A DNA stretch of 64,000 nt from Brevundimonas sp. (GCA_003248965.1 QFQU01000010.1:62001-126000); one strand, 5' to 3'. Positions 32,374 to 44,389 are shown, numbered from the stretch's first letter. The notes: generated from the letters alone by a model not told the origin. Made by a program: numbers and translations.

Positions 32374-33690
32374 ATGCGCCTGTCGCGCTTTTTCCTGCCC
32401 ACGCTGAAGGAAGCCCCTTCGGACGCCCAGATCGTCTCGCACCAGCTGATGCTGCGCGCCGGCATGATCAAGCAGGAGGCCGCCGGCATCTACGCCTGGC
32501 TGCCGCTGGGCCTGAAGGTGCTGCGCAAGATCGAGCAGATCGTCCGCGAGGAGCAGATGCGGGCAGGGGCGGTCGAACTGCTGATGCCGACGCTGCAACT
32601 GGCCGATCTGTGGCGCGAGAGCGGCCGCTATGACGCCTACGGCCCCGAGATGCTGCGCATCACCGACCGGCATGAGCGCGAGCTGCTATACGGACCGACC
32701 AACGAGGAGATGATCACCGACATCTTCCGGGCCTATGTGAAGTCCTACAAGTCGCTGCCGCTGAACCTGTTTCACATCCAGTGGAAGTTCCGTGACGAGC
32801 GCCGTCCGCGCTTCGGCGTGATGCGCGGGCGCGAGTTCCTGATGAAGGACGCCTATTCCTTCGACGTGGACGAGGCGGCGGCGCGCGTCGCCTATAACCG
32901 CATGTTCACGGCCTATCTGAACACCTTCGCCCGCCTGGGGCTGAAGGCCGTGCCGATGCGCGCCGACACCGGCCCCATCGGCGGCGACCTGAGCCACGAG
33001 TTCATCGTCCTGGCTGAAACGGGCGAGAGCGAGGTCTTCTGCGACCGCAAACTGGTCGAGATGCCAGCACCCGGCGACGACTTCAGCCCGGAGGCTGTTC
33101 AGGCCGTGTTCGACGCGCGCACCGCCCTCTACGCCGCCACCGAAGAGATGCACGATCAGGCCCAGTTCGAGGCCAGGACAACCGAGAGCGACCGCCTGTC
33201 CGCGCGCGGCATCGAGGTCGGCCACATCTTCTATTTCGGCACGAAATATTCGGCGCCGATGAAGGCCAAGGTCGCCGGACCGGACGGTCAGGACGCCGAG
33301 GTCCATATGGGCAGCTATGGTGTCGGCGTCTCGCGCCTGCTGGGCGCCATCATCGAGGCCAGCCACGACGCCGGCGGCATAATCTGGCCCGACGCGGTCG
33401 CGCCGTTCGACGTGGTCGTGATCAATTTGCGCGCCAATGACGAGGCCGTCTCGGCCGCGTGCGAGGACGCGGTCGCGCAGTTGGAGAAACTCGGCAAGGA
33501 CGTTCTCTATGACGACACTGACGAGCGGCCGGGCGGCAAGTTCGCCACCGCGGATTTGATCGGCGTGCCGTGGCAACTGACCATCGGTCCCAAGGGTTTG
33601 GCCGATGGCGTGGTCGAGTTGAAGCGCCGCGCCACCGGCGAGAAAGTCTCCGTCCCCCTGGCCGAAGCGATTGAAAGGTTGACGGCTTGA
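32374..33690 (+). CDS. proS: Prolyl-tRNA synthetase
   Basis: A 438-residue class II synthetase charging tRNA-Pro. Motif 2 region IQWKFRDERRPRFGVMRGREF and motif 3 GSYGVGVSRLLGAIIE are clear. It is the short alphaproteobacterial type that lacks the YbaK-like editing insertion present in E. coli ProS (572 residues). The C-terminal anticodon-binding domain runs from about 345. The stop codon lies within the TTG start of the next gene. Confidence 0.95.
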   Translation: MRLSRFFLPTLKEAPSDAQIVSHQLMLRAGMIKQEAAGIYAWLPLGLKVLRKIEQIVREEQMRAGAVELLMPTLQLADLWRESGRYDAYGPEMLRITDRHERELLYGPTNEEMITDIFRAYVKSYKSLPLNLFHIQWKFRDERRPRFGVMRGREFLMKDAYSFDVDEAAARVAYNRMFTAYLNTFARLGLKAVPMRADTGPIGGDLSHEFIVLAETGESEVFCDRKLVEMPAPGDDFSPEAVQAVFDARTALYAATEEMHDQAQFEARTTESDRLSARGIEVGHIFYFGTKYSAPMKAKVAGPDGQDAEVHMGSYGVGVSRLLGAIIEASHDAGGIIWPDAVAPFDVVVINLRANDEAVSAACEDAVAQLEKLGKDVLYDDTDERPGGKFATADLIGVPWQLTIGPKGLADGVVELKRRATGEKVSVPLAEAIERLTA

Positions 33691-34973
33691 GCCTGCCCGC
33701 CCGTTCTTCCGGCGCCTTCTCCTCCTGGGAGATCGGCCTGGCCCTTCGCTATCTGCGCGCCAAGCGCAAGGAGGGCGGCGTCGCCCTGATCGCCATCATC
33801 AGCTTTATCGGCATCCTGCTGGCGGTGATGGCGCTGATCGTGGTGCTGAGCATCATGTCCGGCTTCCGCACCGAACTGCTGGGGCGGATGCTGTCGTTCA
33901 ACGGGCATATGTATGTGCAGGGGCCGGTCCTGACCTCGCCGGATCGGGACGCCGCGCTGAAGCGGATCGCGGCCGTGCCGGGCGTGGTCAGCGCCAGCCC
34001 TCTGAACGAGGCGCAAAGCCTGGTGCGCGTCGGCAGCTATACGACAGGCGCGGTCGTGCGCGGCGTGCGGCCGCAGGATCTGGCCGACACCAAATTCGTG
34101 TTCGACAGCCTGACGCCAGCCGAGCGCGAAAGCTTCGGCAAGGGCGCCTATGGCGGGGACCGCATCCTGATCGGCGCGGCCTTGGCCAATAGTCTGGGCG
34201 TGCGGGTCGGCGATCCGATCACCCTGTATTCCCCGACCGGCGCCGACAGCGCCTTCGGCAATCTGGGCGGGCTGGAGAAGACCTATTTCGTGGGCGGGCT
34301 GTTCCGTTCGGGCGCCGCAGACTACGATCGGGCCTTCATGTTCATGCCGCTGGAGCAGCAGCAGCTGTTCTTCGGCAAGGAGGGCGTCTGGGACGTGATC
34401 GAGATCAAGGTCGCCGACGCCGACAAGGTGGGCGCCATGACCGATGCGGTCCGCAAGGCCGCCGGACCCGGCGCGGTCGTGACCGACTGGCGCGAACGCC
34501 AGGCCGCCTTCTATGGCGCCCTGAAGGTCGAGCGGGTGGCCATGAGCATCATCCTGGGCATGGTGGTGGCCATCGCCGCCCTGAACATCATTTCCGGCAT
34601 CGTCATGCTGGTGAAGAACAAGACCAAGGACATCGCCATCCTGCGCACCATCGGCGCCAGCCCGTCGGCGATCCTGCGCGTCTTCTTCATGGCGGGGTCG
34701 ATGATCGGGGTTGCGGGCACCATCGCCGGACTGGTTCTGGGGCTTCTGTTCTGCCTGAACATCGGGTCAATCCAGCATTTCCTGGAGTGGGTGTTCCAGA
34801 CCAAGCTGTTCAATTCGGACGTCTATATGCTGGATTCGATCCCGGCCCTGGTTGATCCGGTGGACGTGATCTGGATCACCGTCTGGGCGACCTTCATGTC
34901 CTGCGTCGCCAGCCTGATCCCCTCGTGGCTGGCCACCCGGATCGATCCGATCGAGGCGCTGCGTTATGAGTAA
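33687..34973 (+). CDS. lolC: Lipoprotein-releasing system permease LolC/LolE
   Basis: A 428-residue inner-membrane permease of the ABC system that releases outer-membrane lipoproteins to LolA. It has one N-terminal membrane segment (about 34-58), a large periplasmic domain (about 60-280) and three C-terminal segments. The last end in LIPSWLATRIDPIEALRYE, the FtsX-type permease ending. Start is TTG overlapping the proS stop. Only one permease gene is present, as in many alphaproteobacteria where a single LolF-type protein replaces LolC and LolE. The exact name (LolC, E or F) is a matter of convention. Confidence 0.92.
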   Translation: MSLPARSSGAFSSWEIGLALRYLRAKRKEGGVALIAIISFIGILLAVMALIVVLSIMSGFRTELLGRMLSFNGHMYVQGPVLTSPDRDAALKRIAAVPGVVSASPLNEAQSLVRVGSYTTGAVVRGVRPQDLADTKFVFDSLTPAERESFGKGAYGGDRILIGAALANSLGVRVGDPITLYSPTGADSAFGNLGGLEKTYFVGGLFRSGAADYDRAFMFMPLEQQQLFFGKEGVWDVIEIKVADADKVGAMTDAVRKAAGPGAVVTDWRERQAAFYGALKVERVAMSIILGMVVAIAALNIISGIVMLVKNKTKDIAILRTIGASPSAILRVFFMAGSMIGVAGTIAGLVLGLLFCLNIGSIQHFLEWVFQTKLFNSDVYMLDSIPALVDPVDVIWITVWATFMSCVASLIPSWLATRIDPIEALRYE

Positions 34974-35673
34974 GTCCGCCGCCATCCTGTCCGTGCGCGG
35001 CCTGACGCGCACCTACGACACCGCCCAGGGCGGCCTGACGGTGCTGAGGGGCGTGGACCTGGATGTCTATCCGGGAGAGATCGTCGGCCTGATCGGGCCT
35101 TCGGGTTCGGGCAAGTCGTCGCTGCTGCACGCCGCGGGCCTGCTGGAGCGTCCCACGGCCGGGGTCGTGACCATCGACGGCGAGGCTGTCGGCGACCTGG
35201 ACGAGCGAGCGCGCACGCGCCTGCGCCTCAGTCGGATCGGCTTCGTCTATCAGTTCCACCATCTGCTGCCTGAGTTCGACGCCCGCGACAACGTCGCCCT
35301 GCCGATGCGGATCGCCGGCGTGTCGCAGGCCGAGGCCCGTCGTCGCGCGGAAGAGACGCTGAAGGCCCTGGGCCTGGGCGACCGACTGACGCACCAGCCA
35401 GCCCAATTGTCGGGCGGCGAGCAGCAGCGGGTCGCCATCGGCCGGGCCCTGGCCAACGGGCCGCGGCTGCTGCTGGCCGACGAGCCGACCGGCAACCTGG
35501 ATCCGACGACCAGCCAGTCCGTGTTCGAATCCCTAAGATCTCTGGCCAAGACGACAGGCGTCGGCGCCCTCATCGCCACGCACAACATGGAGCTGGCCGG
35601 CCATATGGACCGCGTCTTCGCCTTGAAGGACGGACTGCTGGAAGAGCGGGCGGCCGAGAGCCACGCCTACTGA
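34966..35673 (+). CDS. lolD: Lipoprotein-releasing system ATP-binding protein LolD
   Basis: A 235-residue ABC ATPase powering lipoprotein release. Walker A is GPSGSGKSSLL, the signature is LSGGEQQRVAIGRAL and Walker B is LLLADEPTGNLD. FHHLLPEFDARDNVALP is a LolD-type stretch after the Q loop. It overlaps the permease gene by eight bases. The next gene is 136 bases away. Confidence 0.95.
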   Translation: MSKSAAILSVRGLTRTYDTAQGGLTVLRGVDLDVYPGEIVGLIGPSGSGKSSLLHAAGLLERPTAGVVTIDGEAVGDLDERARTRLRLSRIGFVYQFHHLLPEFDARDNVALPMRIAGVSQAEARRRAEETLKALGLGDRLTHQPAQLSGGEQQRVAIGRALANGPRLLLADEPTGNLDPTTSQSVFESLRSLAKTTGVGALIATHNMELAGHMDRVFALKDGLLEERAAESHAY

Positions 35674-35809
35674 AGCGGCCGGAGGCTCGAATCGCGACCC
35701 AGGTGGCAAGTGCGTGGGAATACGAGGTGTCGCTGCGCGTGGCGGCCCTATATCCTGGGTCGATGAAGAGGCGTGGGCTCGCCGCGAATGGTACTGCGGC
35801 GTGAGGAAT

Positions 35810-36463
35810 ATGAATCAGAAGGCCGAGGCTGCAGTCCCCGACGCCGGGCGGGCGCGGAGCCGGACAGAAACCCGAAGCGGTCAGGAAATCGTGGTGGTGG
35901 ACGACGACGCCGCCATCCTGTCCATGACCCTGCTCACCTTCCGCGAGGCCGGTTACGACGCCGTCGGATTCAGCGATCCGCTGGACGCCCTGATGTGGGT
36001 GTCGGACGCCGATCCGACCTGCATCGTCGTCGACCTGAAGCTGCCGGGCGTGGAAGGGTTGGACCTGGTCAGCGCCTTCTGCGCCTTCGGCCGGCACGCT
36101 GTCATCCTGGTCAGCGCCTATGTCGATGTCATCACGACGGTCGACGCGATGCGGATGGGGGTCGACAACGTCCTGACCAAACCGACGTCGCCCGAGACCC
36201 TGCTGGGCGCGGCGCGCCACGCCTTGGACGTGCTGCTCTCCATGCCGCGGCAGGACGTTTTGACCTTCACCCGGCGCGAGCGGCAGGTGGCGGAGTTCAT
36301 TGTGGCGGGCAAGACGACGAAACAGATAGCCCAGGCCCTGGCCCTGAGCCCGCGCACGGTCGAGTTCTTCCGCGCGAGCCTGTTGCGCAAGACCCAGTCG
36401 CCGAACTCGGCGGCCCTGGCCTCGGCCTTGACCCGCATCGGATTTCACGCGCCCGACGCTTGA
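35810..36463 (+). CDS. FixJ-type two-component response regulator
   Basis: A 217-residue regulator with an N-terminal receiver domain and a C-terminal LuxR-type helix-turn-helix. Receiver residues visible are the acidic pair in VVDDDAAIL, the phospho-acceptor Asp75 in IVVDLKLPG, a serine in ILVSAYVD and the lysine in NVLTKPTSP. The DNA-binding part carries TRRERQVAEFIVAGKTTKQIAQALALSPRTVEFFRA (about 155-190) in normal order. A 22-residue Arg and Glu-rich leader precedes the receiver. The ATG at 35810 follows GTGAGG closely; a start at 35714 is also possible. No sensor kinase is adjacent, so its input is unknown. Confidence 0.85.
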   Translation: MNQKAEAAVPDAGRARSRTETRSGQEIVVVDDDAAILSMTLLTFREAGYDAVGFSDPLDALMWVSDADPTCIVVDLKLPGVEGLDLVSAFCAFGRHAVILVSAYVDVITTVDAMRMGVDNVLTKPTSPETLLGAARHALDVLLSMPRQDVLTFTRRERQVAEFIVAGKTTKQIAQALALSPRTVEFFRASLLRKTQSPNSAALASALTRIGFHAPDA

Positions 36464-36488
36464 CGGGAACAAATATGGAACATAGAAC
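36460..36488 (+). promoter_or_regulatory. Promoter of the SOS peptide gene (and perhaps dnaE)
   Basis: TTGACG (36460-36465) and TAGAAC (36483-36488) are separated by 17 bases, giving a plausible housekeeping promoter with start near 36495. The -35 overlaps the stop codon of the response regulator. LexA operators cover the spacer, the -10 and the start region, so repression by LexA is expected. Confidence 0.6.
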
Positions 36489-36499
36489 AATCCCGGAAC
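36467..36499 (+). promoter_or_regulatory. Two LexA operators (GAAC-N7-GAAC)
   Basis: GAAC at 36467-36470 and 36478-36481 are separated by seven bases. A second pair, at 36485-36488 and 36496-36499, is also separated by seven. GAAC/GTTC direct repeats with a seven-base gap are the established LexA-binding pattern of alphaproteobacteria. The two sites lie three bases apart, and the same motif is found twice at lexA in this window. Confidence 0.8.
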
Positions 36500-36525
36500 A
36501 CACAAGGTGATCTGGGGATAAGACC

Positions 36526-36621
36526 ATGCCGCGTTTGATGAGGGATATGCTGTCGCTTGCGTCGTGCGGCGGCTTCGTCTGGATGGTCTGGCAGGCGGCG
36601 CTGATGGCCACGAGCGTTTGA
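36526..36621 (+). CDS. 31-residue SOS-regulated membrane peptide (SidA-like)
   Basis: A short gene: ATG at 36526, TGA at 36619-36621. The peptide begins MPRLMRDMLSLASCGG and continues as one hydrophobic segment rich in Trp, Met, Val and Ala (about residues 9-30). It is thus a single-pass inner-membrane peptide with a basic N-terminus. The gene is directly behind two LexA operators and 71 bases upstream of dnaE. Caulobacter crescentus SidA, a 29-residue SOS-induced division inhibitor acting on FtsW/FtsN, has the same size, topology and LexA control. I infer a SidA-like role on that basis, not from alignment. A GGGGATAAGACC stretch upstream offers a weak ribosome site. Confidence 0.65.
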   Translation: MPRLMRDMLSLASCGGFVWMVWQAALMATSV

Positions 36622-36692
36622 GGCGGCGGCTCGGCCGTTGGCAGGCGCGCCGAGTCGGCGTCTGATCGGCGGTCAAGGTAAAGGAGCGAAGG

Positions 36693-40154
<3,462 letters not shown>

Positions 40155-40249
40155 CGGGCTACAGCCGCTGATGTATGGCTAAGCTTTTGATATTTCGGAA
40201 CCTCACGGCCGCGTGATGGGTTTGGGCAGTCCATAGGGAGACTGATCCA

Positions 40250-40846
40250 ATGAAAACTCTGACCCTTGCCGGCGTCGCGTCGCTCGCGCTTCTGGCGGCC
40301 TGCAACAACAACGGCGACAGCGCCCGCCAGAACGCCAACGAGGCGGTCAACGCCACCCAGGATGCGGCGTCGGGCGTCGTCGGCCAGACCTCGGCGGCCA
40401 CAATGGGCGCCAATACGGTCGATGGCTTCGTCACCGGTCTGGCGACCGGCAATATGTACGAATCGGAAGCCGCCAAGGTCGCCGAGGCTAAGTCCAAGAA
40501 CGCGGACGTCAGGGCGCTGGCCGCCATGATCACCAAGGACCACACCGCCGCCGGTGAGAAACTGGCCGCTCTTGCGCCGACGGCCGCGCCGAACGTCGCC
40601 ATCCCCACGACGCTGGACGAGCGTCGCAAGGGCCTGATCGACAATCTGAACGCCGCCACCCCAGGCGACTTCGACAAGGTCTATCTGGAACAGCAGGTCG
40701 CAGCGCACAACGAGACCCTGACCTTGCTGAACGGCTTTTCGGACAAGACCGACGCCCCGGCCTTGGCCGGTCTGGCGCGCGAACTGATCTCAACCGTCAC
40801 GACGCACCGTGATCGCGCCCAGGCGCTGCTGGACGCCATGAAGTAG
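40250..40846 (+). CDS. DUF4142 lipoprotein
   Basis: A 198-residue predicted lipoprotein. Residues 1-17 form the export signal and Cys18 follows LLAA, a good lipobox. After an Asn, Ala and Thr-rich linker, residues about 55-198 resemble the DUF4142 four-helix, ferritin-like domain. The pattern is helical, with DGFVTGLATGNMYESEAAKV, then ADVRALAAMITKDHTAAG and QQVAAHNETLTLL. Periplasmic or outer-membrane location expected; function unknown. A terminator follows. Confidence 0.88.
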   Translation: MKTLTLAGVASLALLAACNNNGDSARQNANEAVNATQDAASGVVGQTSAATMGANTVDGFVTGLATGNMYESEAAKVAEAKSKNADVRALAAMITKDHTAAGEKLAALAPTAAPNVAIPTTLDERRKGLIDNLNAATPGDFDKVYLEQQVAAHNETLTLLNGFSDKTDAPALAGLARELISTVTTHRDRAQALLDAMK

Positions 40847-40867
40847 GCTTGATCGTCGTTCCATCCG

Positions 40868-40898
40868 AAAGGCGGTCTCGAAAGAGGCCGCCTTTTTG
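40868..40898 (+). terminator. Rho-independent terminator after the DUF4142 gene
   Basis: GGCGGTCTC (40871-40879), GAAA loop, GAGGCCGCC (40884-40892), with one G-T pair, followed by TTTTT (40893-40897). It lies 25 bases after the stop codon. Confidence 0.85.
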
Positions 40899-41069
40899 GC
40901 GCGGGCGATGCAAGGCTTGCTATTTGGGGCCATCCCGCCTACATGGCCCCCGCATTTCGCAACGCGGGTGAGGCGCGATTCGGGGAGAAATCCCGATACG
41001 CACCATTCCGAGGGTCATCCGACCTTTAATCCCCCGCGCCACGTTGATCGGAAAAAGGACTGAACGATC
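40899..41069 (+). promoter_or_regulatory. rpsB leader region
   Basis: A 171-base gap before rpsB contains two small hairpins, CCCGC/GCGGG (40949-40953 and 40964-40968) and TCGGG/CCCGA (40980-40984 and 40992-40996). It ends in AAAAAGGA ahead of the ATG. Ribosomal protein leaders are often autoregulated, but these hairpins were not matched to a known rpsB leader family. Confidence 0.3.
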
Positions 41070-41851
41070 ATGGCTCTGCCTGAATTCTCGATGCGCACCC
41101 TGCTGGAAGCAGGCGCCCACTTCGGCCACCAGACGCACCGCTGGAACCCGAAGATGGACCGCTACATCTTCGGTTCGCGCTCGAACATCCACATCATCGA
41201 CCTGTCCTGTTCGTCGGCACCAAGCGTCAGGCCGCCGAGCCGGTCGCCGAAGCCGCCAAGCGCTGCGCCCAATACTATATGAACAACCGCTGGCTGGGCG
41301 GCACCCTGACCAACTGGCGCACCGTTTCGGGTTCGATCGCCCGCCTGCGCGAGCTGGAAGGCATTCTGGAAAACGGCGGTGAAGGCCGGAACAAGAAAGA
41401 ACTGCTGACCCTGCAGCGCGAGAAGGACAAGCTGGAACTGTCGCTGGGCGGCATCAAGGACATGGGTTCGATCCCGGACATCATGTTCGTGATCGACACC
41501 AACAAGGAAGCGATCGCGATCCAGGAAGCCCGCAAGCTGAATATCCCGATCATCGCCATCCTGGACACCAACTCCGACCCGGACGGCATCACCTATCCGG
41601 TCCCCGGCAACGACGACGCCGCCCGCGCCATCCAGACCTACTGCGATCTGATCGCTGACGCGGTTCTGGACGGTCTGGCCGCCGGCGCCTCGGCCTCGGG
41701 CGTGGATCTGGGCGCTTCGGAAGCTCCGGTCGAGCCGATGCTGCGTGAAGCCCCGGTCGTCGTCGAAGCCGAGGTCGAAGTCGTTCCGGCCGGCGCCGAA
41801 GGCGTCGCCGCCGAGCTGGAAGCTGTCGAAGCCGAGAAGACCGAAGGCTGA
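41070..41851 (+). pseudogene. rpsB: 30S ribosomal protein S2, broken by an apparent 70-base deletion
   Basis: The reading frame from ATG 41070 gives typical S2 (MALPEFSMRTLLEAGAHFGH ... NIHIIDLS) up to codon 46 (41205-41207), then loses homology. From 41207 a different frame resumes S2 at LFVGTKRQAAEPVAEAAKR and runs to the proper end at 41851, with the usual C-terminal Glu-rich tail. Normal S2 has about 23 residues between these points (roughly Q-x2-P-x2-HQAL ... GGR), so about 70 bases are missing and the frame shifts. Because S2 is essential and normally single-copy, the gene as written cannot be functional. An assembly or sequencing error, or a second intact copy elsewhere, should be considered. 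It precedes tsf as usual. Confidence 0.88.
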
Positions 41852-41896
41852 TCGCCTGACGGCCTTCAGGTCGAGGGCCGTGCGTTGAACTGACAC

Positions 41897-41923
41897 ACGG
41901 CCGGGCTAAATCAGCCCGGCCGT
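41897..41923 (+). terminator. Hairpin between rpsB and tsf
   Basis: ACGGCCGGGCT (41897-41907) and AGCCCGGCCGT (41913-41923) form a perfect 11-base-pair stem with AAATC loop. The following bases TCCCAC are not a U-tract, so it is more likely an attenuator or mRNA stabilising structure than a full terminator. Confidence 0.5.
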
Positions 41924-41954
41924 TCCCACATACGAATCCCCCAAGGAGAAGAAC

Positions 41955-42896
41955 ATGGCCGAGATCACTGCCGCCCTCGTGAAGGAACTTCGCGAGCGTT
42001 CGGGCGTCGGCATGATGGACTGCAAGAAGGCGCTGGTTGAGAACAACGGCGACATTGACGCCGCCATCGACTGGCTGCGCGCCAAGGGCCTGTCCAAGGC
42101 CGCCAAGAAGGCCGACCGCGTCGCCGCCGAAGGCCTGGTCGCCGTGGCGTCCAAGGAAGACGGCAAGGGCGAAGTCGCCGCCGCCATCGAGTTCAACGCG
42201 GAAACCGACTTTGTCGCCCGTAACGAGCTGTTCCAGAACGCCGCCAAGTCGTTCGCCCAACTGGGCCTGGAGCACCACACGGTCGAGGCCCTGCACGGCG
42301 CCGAACTGGAATCCGGCAAGACGGTCCAGGACGAAGTGACCAACATGATCGCCACCATCGGCGAGAACATGCAGCTGCGCCGCGCCGCCCGCCTGTCGGT
42401 GTCGGAAGGCGTCGTTTCGACCTACGTCCACAACGCGGTTTCGCCGGGCGTGGGCCGCATCGGCGTGCTGGTGGCCCTTGAAGGCGAAGGCGACAAGACC
42501 GCGCTTCGCGAACTGGGTCGCAAGATCGCCATGCACGTCGCCGCCACCGCGCCGCTGTCGCTGAACACCGACGACCTGGATCCGGCCGCCATCGAGAAGG
42601 AACGCACCGTTCTGATCGAAAAGGCCAAGGAAGAAGGCCGTCCGGAAAACATGATCGAAAAGATCGTGGAAGGTCAGATCAACAAGTTCCAGAAGGACGT
42701 GGTGCTGTCCAAGCAGCCGTTCGTCATGGATCCGGACGTGACCATCGAACAACTGGTCGCTAACTCGGCCAAGGAACTGGGCTCCTCCAACCTGCATCTG
42801 GCCGGCTTCGTCCGCCTGGCGCTGGGTGAAGGCGTCGAGAAGGTCGAAGGCCCCGACTTCGCGTCGGAAGTCGCCTCCATGATGGGTGGCAACTAA
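41955..42896 (+). CDS. tsf: Elongation factor Ts
   Basis: A 313-residue guanine-nucleotide exchange factor for EF-Tu. RERSGVGMMDCKKALVEN near residue 13 is the family signature, followed by a UBA-like N-terminal domain. VAAAIEFNAETDFVARNELF is the EF-Tu-binding core (normally NCETDFVA). CAAGGAGAAG precedes the ATG. A terminator follows 10 bases after the stop. Confidence 0.95.
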   Translation: MAEITAALVKELRERSGVGMMDCKKALVENNGDIDAAIDWLRAKGLSKAAKKADRVAAEGLVAVASKEDGKGEVAAAIEFNAETDFVARNELFQNAAKSFAQLGLEHHTVEALHGAELESGKTVQDEVTNMIATIGENMQLRRAARLSVSEGVVSTYVHNAVSPGVGRIGVLVALEGEGDKTALRELGRKIAMHVAATAPLSLNTDDLDPAAIEKERTVLIEKAKEEGRPENMIEKIVEGQINKFQKDVVLSKQPFVMDPDVTIEQLVANSAKELGSSNLHLAGFVRLALGEGVEKVEGPDFASEVASMMGGN

Positions 42897-42905
42897 GACC
42901 CTATC

Positions 42906-42926
42906 CCCTCATTCGTGAGGGTTTTG
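42906..42926 (+). terminator. Rho-independent terminator after tsf
   Basis: CCCTCA (42906-42911), TTCG tetraloop, TGAGGG (42916-42921) and TTTT. A compact hairpin directly behind tsf, separating the rpsB-tsf unit from pyrH. Confidence 0.75.
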
Positions 42927-43023
42927 TATCGGAAGGGCGCGTTCGGCTTTGATGGTCGGCGCGCCCTTCGTCTATAAGAAGCCGCCTGATTCAAGGGCGC
43001 AGCAGCCAACGGACCCTCCGCCC

Positions 43024-43755
43024 ATGCCCGACGCCCCTTCGAACTTCCGCTACAAACGCGTGCTGCTGAAGGTTTCCGGCGAGGTGCTGATGGGCGATCA
43101 GGCCTTCGGCGTGGACATGAAGACGGTGGACACCGTCGCCAAGGCGGTCGCTGACGTGGCGGCCGAAGGCGTCGAGATCTGCCTGGTGATCGGCGGCGGC
43201 AACATCTTCCGCGGCCTGTCCAAGGCGGCGGCGGGCATGGAGCGCGCCCAGGCCGACTATATGGGCATGCTGGCCACCATCATGAACGCTCTGGCCATGC
43301 AGTCGGCGCTGGAGAAGATCGGCGTCTCGACCCGGGTGCAGAGCGCCATTCCGATGGCCGCCATCGCCGAACCCTACATCCGGCGTCGCGCGTTGCGTCA
43401 TCTGGAAAAGGGGCGGGTGGTGATCTTCGCCGCCGGCGTCGGCGCGCCCTTCTTCACGACGGATTCGGGCGCCGCCCTGCGCGCCGCCGAAATGGGCTGC
43501 GACGCCCTGCTGAAGGGCACCAGCGTCGATGGCGTCTATACCGCCGATCCCAAGAAGGACCCGACCGCAACCCGCTACGAGACCCTGACCTATCAGGACG
43601 TTCTGGCCAAGGATTTGCGCGTCATGGACGCCTCGGCCATCGCCATGATGCGCGACACGGGCATACCGATCGTGGTCTTCTCCATCCGGGAAGACAATTC
43701 ACTGCGCCGGACCCTGACGGGCGAAGGCACCTTCACGGTCATCAAGGACGCCTGA
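43024..43755 (+). CDS. pyrH: Uridylate kinase
   Basis: A 243-residue UMP kinase of the amino-acid kinase family, making UDP for nucleotide and cell-wall precursors. YKRVLLKVSGEVLMGDQAFG is the N-terminal phosphate-binding stretch. VIGGGNIFRG and TTDSGAALRAAEMGCDALLKGT follow. The ATG at 43024 is preferred; the reading from 42949 adds 25 non-conserved residues. frr is 39 bases downstream. Confidence 0.95.
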   Translation: MPDAPSNFRYKRVLLKVSGEVLMGDQAFGVDMKTVDTVAKAVADVAAEGVEICLVIGGGNIFRGLSKAAAGMERAQADYMGMLATIMNALAMQSALEKIGVSTRVQSAIPMAAIAEPYIRRRALRHLEKGRVVIFAAGVGAPFFTTDSGAALRAAEMGCDALLKGTSVDGVYTADPKKDPTATRYETLTYQDVLAKDLRVMDASAIAMMRDTGIPIVVFSIREDNSLRRTLTGEGTFTVIKDA

Positions 43756-43794
43756 GCGCGTTCATGTGATCCGAAAGACAAGAGAGACGAGACC

Positions 43795-44352
43795 ATGGCG
43801 AAACCTGACGTGACCACCTATCGCGACCGCATGGACAAGGCGGTCGGCGCCTTGAAGGAAGAGTTCAGCGGCCTGCGCACCGGGCGCGCCAACGCCGGCC
43901 TCCTGGAGCCCGTGCGTGTCGAGGCCTATGGCTCGACCTCACCGTTGACGGCGGTAGCGGCGATCAGCGTGCCCGAGCCGCGCATGATCACCGTCAATGT
44001 CTGGGACAAGGGCATGGTCGTCTCGGTCGAGAAAGCCATCCGCAACGCCAACCTGGGCCTGAACCCGATCGTGGACGGCCAGACGTTGCGCATTCCCATC
44101 CCGCCGCTGACGGAAGAACGCCGCAAGGATCTGGTCAAACTGGCCGGCAAATACGCCGAGCAGCAGAAGATCGCCGTGCGCAATGTGCGCCGTGACGCCA
44201 ACGACGACTTCAAGAAGGCCGAAAAGGCCGGCGATATCAGCCAGGACGAACAGAAGAGGCTGGAGACCGACGTCCAGAAGGAAACGGACGCCGCCATCAA
44301 GCGTATCGATGAGACCTTGAAGACCAAGGAACAAGAAATCATGCAGGTCTGA
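43795..44352 (+). CDS. frr: Ribosome recycling factor
   Basis: A 185-residue factor that splits ribosomes after termination with EF-G. The family pattern is complete: MDKAVGALKEEFSGLRTGRA at the start, then LRIPIPPLTEERRKDLVKLA and a C-terminal helix of alternating Lys and Glu. It begins after GAGACGAGACC, a moderate ribosome site, 39 bases behind pyrH. Confidence 0.96.
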   Translation: MAKPDVTTYRDRMDKAVGALKEEFSGLRTGRANAGLLEPVRVEAYGSTSPLTAVAAISVPEPRMITVNVWDKGMVVSVEKAIRNANLGLNPIVDGQTLRIPIPPLTEERRKDLVKLAGKYAEQQKIAVRNVRRDANDDFKKAEKAGDISQDEQKRLETDVQKETDAAIKRIDETLKTKEQEIMQV

Positions 44353-44389
44353 GGCGGAACGGCTTGGTGCTGAACGGACATTCCAGCAG

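Noticed and set aside
41200..41215. Programmed frameshifting to rescue rpsB
   Set aside because: No slippery heptamer, and a shift cannot restore the roughly 23 missing conserved residues.
41279..41851. Reading the second half of rpsB as a separate 190-residue gene
   Set aside because: It begins mid-domain (MNNRWLGGTLTNW), and S2 sequence already continues upstream of this ATG in the same frame to 41207.
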